Source: Sphingobacteriaceae bacterium (GTDB lineage: Bacteria; Bacteroidota; Bacteroidia; B-17B0; Aurantibacillaceae). From it: 64,000 nucleotides of DNA. The stretch is from contig JADJXI010000004.1 in NCBI GenBank assembly GCA_016715905.1, forward strand, positions 496,001 to 560,000, written 5' to 3'. Positions 35,279 to 44,140 of this stretch are shown here, piece by piece. The notes under the pieces were generated by a model. The model did no database searches, was not told the origin of the DNA, and saw nothing but the letters and a program-made list of their open reading frames with translations. A program made the position numbers and the translations under genes. Every line of letters begins with the position of its first letter. Position 1 is the first letter of the stretch.

Positions 35279-36544
35279 ATGAGCATACTCATAAAACAAG
35301 CCAAAATTATTGCCGAAGGAAACTCGCATCACCTTAAAACCATGGATGTTTTAATTGAGGGCGGAAAGATTAGCAAAATTGCTAAAAGTATTGAAGTTAA
35401 AGGCAGCACTAAAGTTATTGAACAAAAAGGTTTGTTTTTGTCAGCCGGATGGTTCGACTTGCAAGCGGTAGCATGCGATCCGGGTTATGAGTTTAAAGAA
35501 GATTTAGAAAGTATGATAAAGTGTGCTGCAGCCGGCGGATTTACCGGGGTGTGCATCCATAATAATAACACGCCAAGCCTAAGCGGAAAATCTCAAATCG
35601 AATACATTAAAAATAAAACCATCAATAAGGTAGTTGATGTTTTTCCATTAGGTACAATTACCGTTGACGCTAAAGGAAAAGAATTATCGGAAATGTTTGA
35701 TATGACTCAATCCGGCGCTCTTGCATTTAGTGATCATAAACACCCCATAAAAGATTCAGGAGTTTTAATGAGAGCACTACAGTACTCCAATAACGCTAAC
35801 ACTTTTATTATTACACATTGTAACGACGAAAGTATTTCACTAGGTGGTCAAATGAATGAGGGCGAAGTATCGGTAAGTTTGGGTTTAAAAGGAATTCCGG
35901 CTTTGGCTGAAGAAATTATGATTGAACGTAATATCTCCGTACTTGAATATGCCGGAGGTAAAATGCATATTCCTACTGTAAGTACAAAAGCCGGACTTGA
36001 CTTAATAAAAAAAGCGAAAAGCGCAGGATTAAAAATTACAGCAGGAGTTTCATCCATAAATTTACTTTTAGACGAAAGTGCTTTAAAAGAATTTGATACT
36101 AATTTTAAAGTAGATCCTCCATTACGTTCTAAAAAAGATGTACAGGCTATACGTAATGCAGTAATCAATGGATGGATTGACGTAATTGTAAGTGATCACC
36201 TACCACAGGATAACGAAAGTAAAGAACTTGAATTTGATTTGGCGGAAAACGGAATTATAAATCTACAAACCGCTTTTAATACTTGTATAGAAGCCCTTGG
36301 TAGCGATGCATTAGAACAAATAATTAAAGGCTTTACTAGTGGCCCCAGAGATATTCTTGGCATAAATAATCCGGATATTGAAGAAGGAGAAACGGCTAAT
36401 TTGACCCTTTTTACATTGGATGAAAATTTCACACTCACCGAAAAAAACAATTATTCCCAATCCAAAAATTCACCTTTTTTAAATAGAACTATGAAGGGCA
36501 AAGTAATTGGAGTCTTGAATGGAAGTAAACAATTCTTCAACTAA
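35279..36544 (+). CDS. Dihydroorotase-like amidohydrolase lacking the HxH metal motif
   Basis: 421 residues. The domain order and many segments match dihydroorotase: TMDVLIEGGKISKI, KEDLESMIKCAAAGGFTG, GEVSVSLGLKGIPALAEE and SDHLPQD. However the normal D-x-H-x-H at the end of the first strand is replaced by DLQAVACDPG, so both metal-binding histidines are missing; the later THCNDE and SDH are kept. Many Bacteroidota proteins annotated as dihydroorotase share this loss. It may be a catalytically dead partner, or a divergent active enzyme with one metal. It converts carbamoyl aspartate to dihydroorotate if active. In operon with the vWA gene. Confidence 0.85.
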   Translation: MSILIKQAKIIAEGNSHHLKTMDVLIEGGKISKIAKSIEVKGSTKVIEQKGLFLSAGWFDLQAVACDPGYEFKEDLESMIKCAAAGGFTGVCIHNNNTPSLSGKSQIEYIKNKTINKVVDVFPLGTITVDAKGKELSEMFDMTQSGALAFSDHKHPIKDSGVLMRALQYSNNANTFIITHCNDESISLGGQMNEGEVSVSLGLKGIPALAEEIMIERNISVLEYAGGKMHIPTVSTKAGLDLIKKAKSAGLKITAGVSSINLLLDESALKEFDTNFKVDPPLRSKKDVQAIRNAVINGWIDVIVSDHLPQDNESKELEFDLAENGIINLQTAFNTCIEALGSDALEQIIKGFTSGPRDILGINNPDIEEGETANLTLFTLDENFTLTEKNNYSQSKNSPFLNRTMKGKVIGVLNGSKQFFN

Positions 36545-36623
36545 ATATTGTTCAATTTTCAATAAAAACTTGTTTTGATTTATTTCTTATAACAGGTTAA
36601 TTTCAGTTTTTCTTATTGTACCT

Positions 36624-38879
36624 ATGAACGAAGCTAAATTGTATTTTACTATTGCCGATGAACTAAAAATTGATAGCAGAAATGTTACGGCTACCGTACG
36701 ATTATTGGATGAGGGCGGAACTGTTCCTTTTATTTCAAGATACCGAAAAGAAATGACCGGCGGTTTAGATGAACTCCAAATTTTACAAATCAAACACGAA
36801 ATAGAAAGACTTCGGCAACTCGAACAAAGAAAGGAAACGATCTTAAAATCCATTGATTCACAAGGCAAACTTTCTGAGGAACTCAAAGAAAAAATTAATG
36901 CGACCCTCACCTTATCTGCGTTGGAAGATTTATACCTTCCTTATAAACCTAAACGCCGAACCAAAGCAACAATAGCTAAAGAAAAAGGACTTGAACCGCT
37001 GGCCTTATTTTTATTAGAACAAAGCAATGAGAATCCTTTTCAAGAAGCAGAAAAATTCATTTCCATTGAGAAAGAAGTAACAAACGCCGAAGAAGCCTTA
37101 CATGGTGCACGGGATATAGTGGCTGAAATTATTTCTGAAAATGCTGCGGTTAGAGATGCTATTCGAGATTTATTTAAAAGAACTGCCATTATTAAAAGTA
37201 AATTAATTAAAGGAAAAGAAGAGGAGGGAGAAAAGTTTAAAGATTATTTTGAGTGGGAGGAAAAATTAGCTTCTTGTCCAAGTCATCGCATGCTGGCCAT
37301 GAGAAGAGGCGAAAAAGAAGATGTGTTAATAATAGATATTCAGGTTGATAATGAAGATGCTCATCATTTAATTGAAAAAAATATTGTCAAATCCAGAAAT
37401 GAAAACGCCAATCAGTTGAAAATGGCCATTGAAGACGGTTATAAAAGATTACTGCAACCCAGTATAGAAGCCGAAATGCGCGTACAGGCTAAGCTGCAAG
37501 CCGACGAAAAAGCTATTCAGGTTTTTGCCGAAAATTTAAGGGAGTTACTTTTATCGTCGCCATTAGGACAGAAAAACATTCTGGCACTTGATCCGGGTTT
37601 TAAAAGCGGATGCAAATTGGTTGCCTTAAATCGCGAAGGAAAACTTTTAGAGAATACCGTGATTTATCCTCATGAGCCACAAAGAAAAAAAGCGGAAGCT
37701 GAAATGATTGTGTTGGCTTTTTGCGAAAAACATAATATTGAAGCCATAGCCATTGGAAATGGAACCGCTTCGCGTGAAACAGAAGCTTTTATTAGAGCTA
37801 TAGCGTATTTGCCAAAAACAATTCCTGTTATTGTTGTGAGTGAATCGGGTGCATCTGTATATTCTGCATCTGAAGTAGCGCGTGAAGAGTTTCCTGATCA
37901 GGATGTAACCGTTAGAGGTGCTGTTTCTATAGGAAGAAGATTAGCCGATCCACTCGCCGAATTAGTAAAAATTGATCCAAAATCAATCGGAGTAGGGCAG
38001 TATCAACACGATGTAGATCAGTTTTTGCTGAAAAATAAATTGGATGAAGTGGTTGAAAGTTGTGTGAATGCGGTTGGTGTTGAATTAAACACGGCCTCTA
38101 AGGAATTACTTTCGTATGTTTCAGGTATTGGTCCGGGTTTGGCACAAAATATTGTGGCATTTAGAAATGAAAATGGTGCGTTTAAACAAAGAAAAGATAT
38201 TTTGAATGTTCCTCGAATGGGAGAAAAAGTATTCGAACAGTGCGCGGGATTTTTGCGGATTTCAAGTGCTTTAAATCCATTAGATAAAAGTGCGGTTCAT
38301 CCCGAATCATATTACATTGTAGAAAAAATGGCTCATGATTTAAATTGTGGCATTGAAGATTTAATCACTAAGAAAGAAATACGTCAGAAAATAAAACTAA
38401 ACGATTATACCAATGAGCAAATAGGTTTACCCACGCTAAAGGATATTATGAATGAATTGGAAAAGCCGGGAAGAGATCCTAGAAAAGACTTTGAACTATT
38501 TAGTTTTGATGAACATGTTCATGAAATTGCAGATTTACGAGAGGGAATGCGTTTGCCGGGAATAGTTACCAACGTAACAAATTTTGGAGCTTTTGTTGAT
38601 GTGGGCGTGCATCAAGATGGATTGGTACACATCTCGCAATTGAGCGATACTTTTGTTGATGATCCGGCTAAAGTTGTAAAAGCCGGACAAAAAGTTTGGG
38701 TTACTGTAAGTGATGTGGATGTAAAAAGAAAAAGAATCGCCTTAAGCATGAAAGGCGAAAATTTAAATACAAATATTACCTCTAAGCATAAACAAAAAAC
38801 GGAAGAGAAAGAAACGAGTTACAACCCTGAGAATATGAATGAAGCCTTAGCTGCCTTAAAAAATAAATTCAAAAAATAA
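36624..38879 (+). CDS. Tex-like RNA-binding transcription accessory protein
   Basis: 751 residues. N-terminal helical region GTVPFISRYRKEMTGGLDEL, a YqgF-type RNase-H-fold domain (LALDPGFKSGCKLVALN), helix-hairpin-helix region (SYVSGIGPGLAQNIVAFRN), and a C-terminal S1 domain (GIVTNVTNFGAFVDVGVHQDG, DGLVHISQLSD). Tex binds nucleic acid and affects transcription. A charged tail after the S1 domain is normal. The stop overlaps the aroE ATG (TAATG). Confidence 0.94.
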   Translation: MNEAKLYFTIADELKIDSRNVTATVRLLDEGGTVPFISRYRKEMTGGLDELQILQIKHEIERLRQLEQRKETILKSIDSQGKLSEELKEKINATLTLSALEDLYLPYKPKRRTKATIAKEKGLEPLALFLLEQSNENPFQEAEKFISIEKEVTNAEEALHGARDIVAEIISENAAVRDAIRDLFKRTAIIKSKLIKGKEEEGEKFKDYFEWEEKLASCPSHRMLAMRRGEKEDVLIIDIQVDNEDAHHLIEKNIVKSRNENANQLKMAIEDGYKRLLQPSIEAEMRVQAKLQADEKAIQVFAENLRELLLSSPLGQKNILALDPGFKSGCKLVALNREGKLLENTVIYPHEPQRKKAEAEMIVLAFCEKHNIEAIAIGNGTASRETEAFIRAIAYLPKTIPVIVVSESGASVYSASEVAREEFPDQDVTVRGAVSIGRRLADPLAELVKIDPKSIGVGQYQHDVDQFLLKNKLDEVVESCVNAVGVELNTASKELLSYVSGIGPGLAQNIVAFRNENGAFKQRKDILNVPRMGEKVFEQCAGFLRISSALNPLDKSAVHPESYYIVEKMAHDLNCGIEDLITKKEIRQKIKLNDYTNEQIGLPTLKDIMNELEKPGRDPRKDFELFSFDEHVHEIADLREGMRLPGIVTNVTNFGAFVDVGVHQDGLVHISQLSDTFVDDPAKVVKAGQKVWVTVSDVDVKRKRIALSMKGENLNTNITSKHKQKTEEKETSYNPENMNEALAALKNKFKK

Positions 38880-39625
38880 TGGCGGTAATATACGGTGTAC
38901 TGGGAAAAAAGTTAAGCCATTCCTTTTCCAAAAAATATTTTGAAAATAAATTCAAAACGGATAATTTATCGGATTACCTGTATTATAATTTTGAGTTTGA
39001 TCATTTAGATTTGTTTTTTGAACATTTAAAAACAAACACAGATATCAAAGGATTTAATATTACAAATCCTTATAAAGTAAGTATAATTCCCTATTTGGAT
39101 GAAATTTCAGAGGAAGCTAAAGAGATAAATGCCATTAATTGTGTAAAAATTATTAACGGAAAAAAAATAGGATTTAATACCGATGCATTCGGTTTTTCCA
39201 CCAGTATAAAACCATTTTTAGAACCCACGCATGAAAGAGCTTTGATTTTGGGTACCGGAGGTGCTGCAAAAGCCGTGGCTTTTAGTTTGAATAAAATTGG
39301 TATAACCAACGCATTTGTAACTTCAGATATTAATAAAAAAAATAAACAAACTTTCACCTATGATGAATTAGGGGAAGGACATTTCAAATCTTTTAAATTA
39401 ATTGTAAACGCAACACCTTGCGGTATGTATCCGAATGTAAAAGATTTTCCAAAAATTCCTTTTGAACAAATTGAGAGTACTCACCTGTGTTATGATTTAA
39501 TTTATAATCCGGAAAAAACTAAATTTCTTGAATTTTGCGAAGAGCAGGGGGCAAGTGTAATGAATGGATTAAGCATGTTACACCTACAAGCTGAAAAAGC
39601 CTGGGAAATCTGGAACGAAAGATAA
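38879..39625 (+). CDS. aroE: Shikimate dehydrogenase
   Basis: 248 residues. GKKLSHSFSKKYFENKF opens the substrate-binding domain, NITNPYKVSIIPYLDE carries the catalytic Lys, and GTGGAAKAVAFSL is the NADPH-binding turn. MNGLSMLHLQAEKAWEIW closes the domain. It reduces 3-dehydroshikimate to shikimate in aromatic amino acid synthesis. Slightly short (family about 270). Translationally coupled to tex. Confidence 0.94.
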   Translation: MAVIYGVLGKKLSHSFSKKYFENKFKTDNLSDYLYYNFEFDHLDLFFEHLKTNTDIKGFNITNPYKVSIIPYLDEISEEAKEINAINCVKIINGKKIGFNTDAFGFSTSIKPFLEPTHERALILGTGGAAKAVAFSLNKIGITNAFVTSDINKKNKQTFTYDELGEGHFKSFKLIVNATPCGMYPNVKDFPKIPFEQIESTHLCYDLIYNPEKTKFLEFCEEQGASVMNGLSMLHLQAEKAWEIWNER

Positions 39626-39637
39626 AGTCTAAACGAG

Positions 39638-39832
39638 TTAAATTTTTATTTTTAGTTTTCGAGCTATTTTAGCCAAAATTACTCCTGTACTATATTGATC
39701 TAATGAGCCAAATATAGTTCCACATTCAGCGCATTGTAATAACAGAATCTTTTCGCTGCTATTAATTGGTTTACATTCGGCTAACTCAAATTTACCTCCG
39801 GCACAAATGCAGCATTTTGATTTTTTTGCCAT
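39638..39832 (-). CDS. Small zinc-ribbon-like protein, 64 residues
   Basis: Starts MAKKSKCCICAGG and has a second cysteine pair in LLLQCAECGTIF, giving CxxC (C7-C10 or C8) and CxxC spaced about 24 residues apart, a plausible zinc ribbon. The C-terminus is basic and helical. It converges with aroE (12-bp gap). Family not recognised; nucleic-acid binding is suggested only by the Zn-ribbon and charge. Confidence 0.6.
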   Translation of the reverse strand: MAKKSKCCICAGGKFELAECKPINSSEKILLLQCAECGTIFGSLDQYSTGVILAKIARKLKIKI

Positions 39833-39861
39833 ATTTATTTATTTTATGATTAATAAATGAT

Positions 39862-41418
39862 TTATATTTCATATTTAACGTCATCCTCAACATAAGTGAT
39901 TTTGTAGAATCCCTGTTTTCTATCATTCCAGGTTTGTACTGATCCCATTTCTCTATTCCGCTTTAATAAATTTAAATCCAAATCTTGATAAATTAAAGTT
40001 TCTGTATTAGGCGTAGCTTCTGAAGCTATAGCTTCTCGATGGAATTCCACATCAGAAGGTGTGAAAATGGCTGCTTGTGAAAAATGAACATCCAAATTTT
40101 CAACATCCGGTAAATTGCCAACGCAGCCGGTAATTACTACATACACCTGGTTTTCTACCGCTCTGGCCTGACTGCAATAACGCACACGCAAATAACCTCG
40201 GCGATCATCTGTATTAAACGGCACGAAAATTATTTTGGCTCCTTTACTGGTGGCAATTCTTGCTAATTCCGGAAATTCAGAATCATAGCAAATCAAAATG
40301 GCTACTTTTCCCTTATCCGTATTAAATACATTTATTTTATTTCCACTTTTAACACCCCACCATTTTTTTTCATGTGGCGTAATATGAATTTTATATTGTT
40401 TTTCGTGTGTACCGTCTCTCCTGAATAAGTATGAAATATTGTATAAATTATCGTTTTCTACAGCAAAGTGAGAGCCGGCGATAATATTAACATTGTATTT
40501 AATAGCTAATTTGGAAAATAAATTTTCATAATGCGGTGTGTATTTATGTAGTTCACGCATAGCATCGGCAGGTTTTTTATAGGGCAGAAAGGATAATAAC
40601 TGTAAGGTTATCATCTCCGGGAAAACAACAAAATCACTTCTGTAGTCAGATGCTGTATCTACAAAAAATTCACAATATTTTTCAAATTCCTCGAAATTTT
40701 TGATTGATCGCATTTGATATTGAATTGCACTTACCCGAACATATTGTCCTTCTGCATTTCTTCTTTCTTCTTTTGTTTTGTATCCAAAATTAGTCCATTC
40801 CAATAATGTTGCGTATCCAAGTGATTCTTTATCATTGGGTAAATAATCAGGTAAAACTTTTTTTAGAAAGAACCCATTTGAAAGTTGTGCTGTTAAAACA
40901 GGATCATAAATCACTTTATCGATTACCTTCTCCACATACTTATCAATGCCCATTTTTTTGGCGTGCTTATGGTAGTTAGGTAATCTACCGCCAATAACTA
41001 TCTTCTCTAAGTTAAAACGTTTGGCAATATCTTTTCTCGCATCATAGAGCCTTCGTGATAATTTCATACCCCGATAATCAGGATCAACCATTATTTCCAT
41101 TCCATAAAGGGTATCTCCATACTTATTGTGATTGGTAATCATACCTTGATCAGTTAATTCATTCCATGAAGCTGATTCATCATAGTCATCTATATTTAAA
41201 ATAAGACTACATGAAGATGCAATGATACTTTTGCCGTACTGAAGGCAAATTTGTCCTTCCGGAAAAATACTAACTAGGCTGGTTAATTGCTCTATCGACC
41301 AAGGCTTCATTCCGGGAAAACATTTTAATTGAATGGCTATAATTTGGTCATAATCTTCAATTTTAATTTTTCTAAGTCTTAATTTTTTATGATTAATGGA
41401 TTTTTCAGTTGGGTTCAT
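39862..41418 (-). CDS. GNAT acetyltransferase fused to carbon-nitrogen hydrolase
   Basis: 518 residues from ATG 41418 (MNPTEKSINHKK); an ATG at 41442 adds eight. N-terminal GNAT domain to about residue 215: LRKIKIEDYDQIIAIQ, then GMEIMVDPDYRGMKLSRRLYD (acetyl-CoA loop). C-terminal nitrilase-superfamily domain from about 225: catalytic Glu in FPEMITLQ, Lys near HITPHEKKWWG, and Cys in ILICYDSEFPE. Both domains are intact. The fusion is known in databases as a bifunctional GNAT/carbon-nitrogen hydrolase, but the substrate is not known to me. Monocistronic. Confidence 0.9.
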   Translation of the reverse strand: MNPTEKSINHKKLRLRKIKIEDYDQIIAIQLKCFPGMKPWSIEQLTSLVSIFPEGQICLQYGKSIIASSCSLILNIDDYDESASWNELTDQGMITNHNKYGDTLYGMEIMVDPDYRGMKLSRRLYDARKDIAKRFNLEKIVIGGRLPNYHKHAKKMGIDKYVEKVIDKVIYDPVLTAQLSNGFFLKKVLPDYLPNDKESLGYATLLEWTNFGYKTKEERRNAEGQYVRVSAIQYQMRSIKNFEEFEKYCEFFVDTASDYRSDFVVFPEMITLQLLSFLPYKKPADAMRELHKYTPHYENLFSKLAIKYNVNIIAGSHFAVENDNLYNISYLFRRDGTHEKQYKIHITPHEKKWWGVKSGNKINVFNTDKGKVAILICYDSEFPELARIATSKGAKIIFVPFNTDDRRGYLRVRYCSQARAVENQVYVVITGCVGNLPDVENLDVHFSQAAIFTPSDVEFHREAIASEATPNTETLIYQDLDLNLLKRNREMGSVQTWNDRKQGFYKITYVEDDVKYEI

Positions 41419-41526
41419 AGTCCTGTGAATTTTTGATAGCAATAATCTTTATTTGTTCAAAATCGGATAAATTTAATTTTAGCTTTAAGTAATATACAAT
41501 TTATTTTCGAGAAATCAAAATAAGAA

Positions 41527-42381
41527 TTATTTAGAATGAATAACTCTTTGTGGAAATGGAATACTGATATTATTCTTTTTAAACTCTTTGAATATTTGAA
41601 TGCGCATATCACTTTTTATGTTTTCAATTCTAAATAATTCTTCGGACCAAAAGAAAAGTAAAAAATCTAATGAAGATTCTCCGAAATTTTGGAAGCGAAC
41701 AAAAGGTTCGGGATGCTTATTTGTTTTTGGATGATTAATGGCCACCTTTTTTAATATTTCCATCACCAATAAAACATCCGATCCGTAATCTACTCCAACA
41801 GCTATTTCAAATCGCGCAAACGATTTACTGTGTGACCAATTAATTAATTGATTCCGGGTTAAATCCGTATTTGGTAAAATAATGTTTTTATCATCCCTTG
41901 TTAAAACCTTGGTAGTACGGAGTTGAATTTCTTGTACTGTACATATCATTCCGTTTATTTCAATTACATCTCCCACTTTTACCGATGAATCTATTAAAAT
42001 TATGATTCCGGAAATATAATCACTAAACAAGTTTTGAATTCCGAGTCCTAATCCAACCAACAAGGCTGCCGAACCCGCCATTAGTATTGATAAATCAAAA
42101 CCAATCAATCTTAACGAAACGATAGATGCAATTACTAAAATCACATATTTTAATAATGTATATATCGAATACTTTTTAGCACCATCAAAACTTTCAACTC
42201 GGTAAATACTTTTCTTAATTACTTTTAATAATATAAAAACACATAGTATAAAACCCAACAACTTAACTACTGAATACATTTTAAGTTGTAAGGAATTAAA
42301 TGTAAAGAGGGTATGATTTAAAAATTCGTGCATTTTTTCGTATACTGGGTAAAAATAATCATTTATCTTTTTTAAATACAC
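41527..42381 (-). CDS. Small-conductance mechanosensitive channel (MscS family)
   Basis: 284 residues. Helices near MYSVVKLLGFILCVFILL, YTLLKYVILVIASIVSLRLI and a pore helix LMAGSAALLVGLGLGIQNLF with the Gly/Ala pattern of MscS TM3. The beta domain follows (GDVIEINGMICTVQEIQLRTT), then the C-terminal cage. It opens under membrane tension to release solutes on hypo-osmotic shock. It precedes rnhA on the minus strand with an 18-bp gap to the rnhA stop. Confidence 0.93.
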   Translation of the reverse strand: MYLKKINDYFYPVYEKMHEFLNHTLFTFNSLQLKMYSVVKLLGFILCVFILLKVIKKSIYRVESFDGAKKYSIYTLLKYVILVIASIVSLRLIGFDLSILMAGSAALLVGLGLGIQNLFSDYISGIIILIDSSVKVGDVIEINGMICTVQEIQLRTTKVLTRDDKNIILPNTDLTRNQLINWSHSKSFARFEIAVGVDYGSDVLLVMEILKKVAINHPKTNKHPEPFVRFQNFGESSLDFLLFFWSEELFRIENIKSDMRIQIFKEFKKNNISIPFPQRVIHSK

Positions 42382-42399
42382 TTAAAAAATTAAGTGCAC

Positions 42400-42879
42400 T
42401 TATAAATTCAATGTTCCATTATTTAATGATTCATAATATTCATCCGCTTTCAGGTTCTCCGTTTTTGATGCAGCAACTGCTAATTCATCGCATCTGTTAT
42501 TCTCCACGTTATCTGCATGACCTTTTACCCAAATAAATTCATGCGTTAAGGGATCATATACCTGTAACAAACGTCGCCATAAATCAGGATTAGCTTTTTT
42601 TTCGAATCCTTTGAGTTTCCAATTAAAAACCCACTTTAAATTCACTGCATCTACTACGTATTTGCTGTCAGAAAAAATTTTAACCTTTAACTTTTTATCT
42701 TGTATTGATTCCAGCCCCAAAATTACCGCCAGCAATTCCATTCTGTTATTCGTGGTTTTTCGAAATCCTCCGCTCAATTCTTTTCGATGTTTTCCATAAA
42801 TAAGCACTATACCATAACCTCCGGGTCCCGGATTACCGCTAGCAGCGCCATCGGTATATAATTCAATCGCCTGTTCCAT
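42400..42879 (-). CDS. rnhA: Ribonuclease HI
   Basis: 159 residues. The four acidic catalytic residues are in place: ELYTDGAASGNPGPGG (Asp), MELLAVILGLE (Glu), IFSDSKYVVDA (Asp) and NRCDELAVAA (Asp), with the conserved VKGHAD. It degrades RNA in RNA-DNA hybrids. It is followed by mscS on the same strand and is divergent from sucD. Confidence 0.97.
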   Translation of the reverse strand: MEQAIELYTDGAASGNPGPGGYGIVLIYGKHRKELSGGFRKTTNNRMELLAVILGLESIQDKKLKVKIFSDSKYVVDAVNLKWVFNWKLKGFEKKANPDLWRRLLQVYDPLTHEFIWVKGHADNVENNRCDELAVAASKTENLKADEYYESLNNGTLNL

Positions 42880-42977
42880 CTAATTGGCGTAAAGTTAGTT
42901 AATAATATTAGCTGTAGTGCCTATGTAATAACAAGTCATAAATTTTAAGTGATTTATTTCTGCCACACTTGTAAATT

Positions 42978-42985
42978 TAATTTTG
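42978..42985 (+). promoter_or_regulatory. Candidate -7 box for sucD
   Basis: TAATTTTG matches TAnnTTTG exactly, 47 nt before the sucD ATG, giving a leader of about 40 nt. No good -33 TTG is seen at the usual distance. Confidence 0.45.
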
Positions 42986-43032
42986 TACGAATCTAAATAA
43001 GTAGTTATATTCGTAATTCAAATAAAAATTTT

Positions 43033-43923
43033 ATGTCGGTATTAGTTAATAAAAATTCAAAGGTAATTGTTCAAGGGTTTACAGGTGGAGAAGGAACCTT
43101 TCACGCCACGCAGATGATAGAATATGGAACCAACGTGGTGGGTGGTGTAACACCCGGTAAAGGTGGAACGACTCATTTAGACAAACCAGTTTTCAATACT
43201 GTTGCAGATGCAGTACAAAATACGGGAGCTGATGTTTCAATTATTTTTGTACCGGCTTCATTTGCGGCTGATGCTATTATGGAAGCTGCTGACGCGGGAA
43301 TTAAAGTAATTGTATGTATTACTGAAGGCATTCCGGTAAAAGACATGATTTCCACTAAGGAATATTTAAAAACAAAAAATTGCAGATTAATTGGGCCTAA
43401 TTGTCCTGGAGTGATTACGGCAGGTGAAGCAAAAGTTGGCATTATGCCCGGGTTTGTTTTCAAAAAAGGTAAAATCGGAATTGTGAGTAAGAGTGGAACT
43501 TTAACATATGAAGCAGCGGATCAAATTGTAAAAGCCGGTATGGGAATTACAACTGCGATTGGAATAGGGGGAGATCCTATTATTGGAACACCTACTAAAG
43601 ATGCTGTAGAGTTGTTGATGAACGACCCGGAAACCGAAGCCATCGTAATGATTGGTGAAATAGGAGGAAGTTATGAGGCTGAAGCAGCACGTTGGATAAA
43701 AGCAAACGGAAATAAAAAACCGGTAGTTGGTTTTATTGCGGGTCAAACAGCACCCAAAGGAAGAACAATGGGACACGCAGGTGCAATTGTAGGTGGAGCA
43801 GAAGATACAGCCCAAGCTAAAATGGAAATTTTAAGAGAAAACGGTATTGTTGTTTGTGAAAGCCCCGCTGATATTGGTAAAACAATGGTAGAGGTACTTA
43901 AAAAACAGAAAGTCGGCGCCTAA
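43033..43923 (+). CDS. sucD: Succinyl-CoA synthetase, alpha subunit
   Basis: 296 residues. VQGFTGGEGTFHATQMIEYG and GGVTPGKGG bind CoA; IGPNCPGVI, and GRTMGHAGAIVGG with the phosphorylated His, are both present. It converts succinyl-CoA, ADP/GDP and phosphate to succinate and ATP/GTP in the TCA cycle with the beta subunit SucC, not in the window; the two are often apart in Bacteroidota. Monocistronic: promoter box upstream, terminator downstream. Confidence 0.97.
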   Translation: MSVLVNKNSKVIVQGFTGGEGTFHATQMIEYGTNVVGGVTPGKGGTTHLDKPVFNTVADAVQNTGADVSIIFVPASFAADAIMEAADAGIKVIVCITEGIPVKDMISTKEYLKTKNCRLIGPNCPGVITAGEAKVGIMPGFVFKKGKIGIVSKSGTLTYEAADQIVKAGMGITTAIGIGGDPIIGTPTKDAVELLMNDPETEAIVMIGEIGGSYEAEAARWIKANGNKKPVVGFIAGQTAPKGRTMGHAGAIVGGAEDTAQAKMEILRENGIVVCESPADIGKTMVEVLKKQKVGA

Positions 43924-43934
43924 AAATCTATCTT

Positions 43935-43962
43935 AAAGCTGTCCTCTCGACAGCTTTTTTTA
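43935..43962 (+). terminator. Terminator of sucD
   Basis: AAAGCTGTC, 5-nt loop, GACAGCTTT, with a run of T continuing to 43961. It lies 11 bp after the stop. Confidence 0.9.
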
Positions 43963-44000
43963 TAAAATTTTATTCAACACTTGAGATTTTCGCTCATTCA

Positions 44001-44035
44001 TTGTTAACATCAATTCTTAACAATAACATCACTTT
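44001..44035 (+). promoter_or_regulatory. Inverted repeat and shared motif upstream of the phosphatase gene
   Basis: TTGTTAA (44001-44007) and TTAACAA (44017-44023) form a perfect 7-bp inverted repeat with a 9-nt spacer. Immediately downstream AACATCACTTT (44025-44035) recurs once in the window, on the minus strand at 31028-31038 upstream of the Ig-repeat gene. Together they may be an operator; support is pattern only. Confidence 0.3.
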
Positions 44036-44104
44036 TATTAATGTAGAAGTGTTTTTAGCGTAAAAAGCGATTAAGTAGCATAGTTAATAATTTTTTTTTT
44101 AGGA

Positions 44105-44136
44105 CTTGACGGATTTCAATTAATGTTCTATATTTA
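44105..44136 (+). promoter_or_regulatory. TTG-N21-TATATTTA promoter-like pair
   Basis: TTG at 105-107, 21 nt, TATATTTA at 129-136 (7 of 8 of TAnnTTTG). It ends 4 nt before the phosphatase ATG, so the transcript would be leaderless. Confidence 0.35.
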
Positions 44137-44140
44137 AATC

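Noticed and set aside
43501..43815. Cysteine-rich 104-residue minus-strand ORF
   Set aside because: It lies wholly inside sucD in another frame; composition is that of a shadow and no start signal stands before it.
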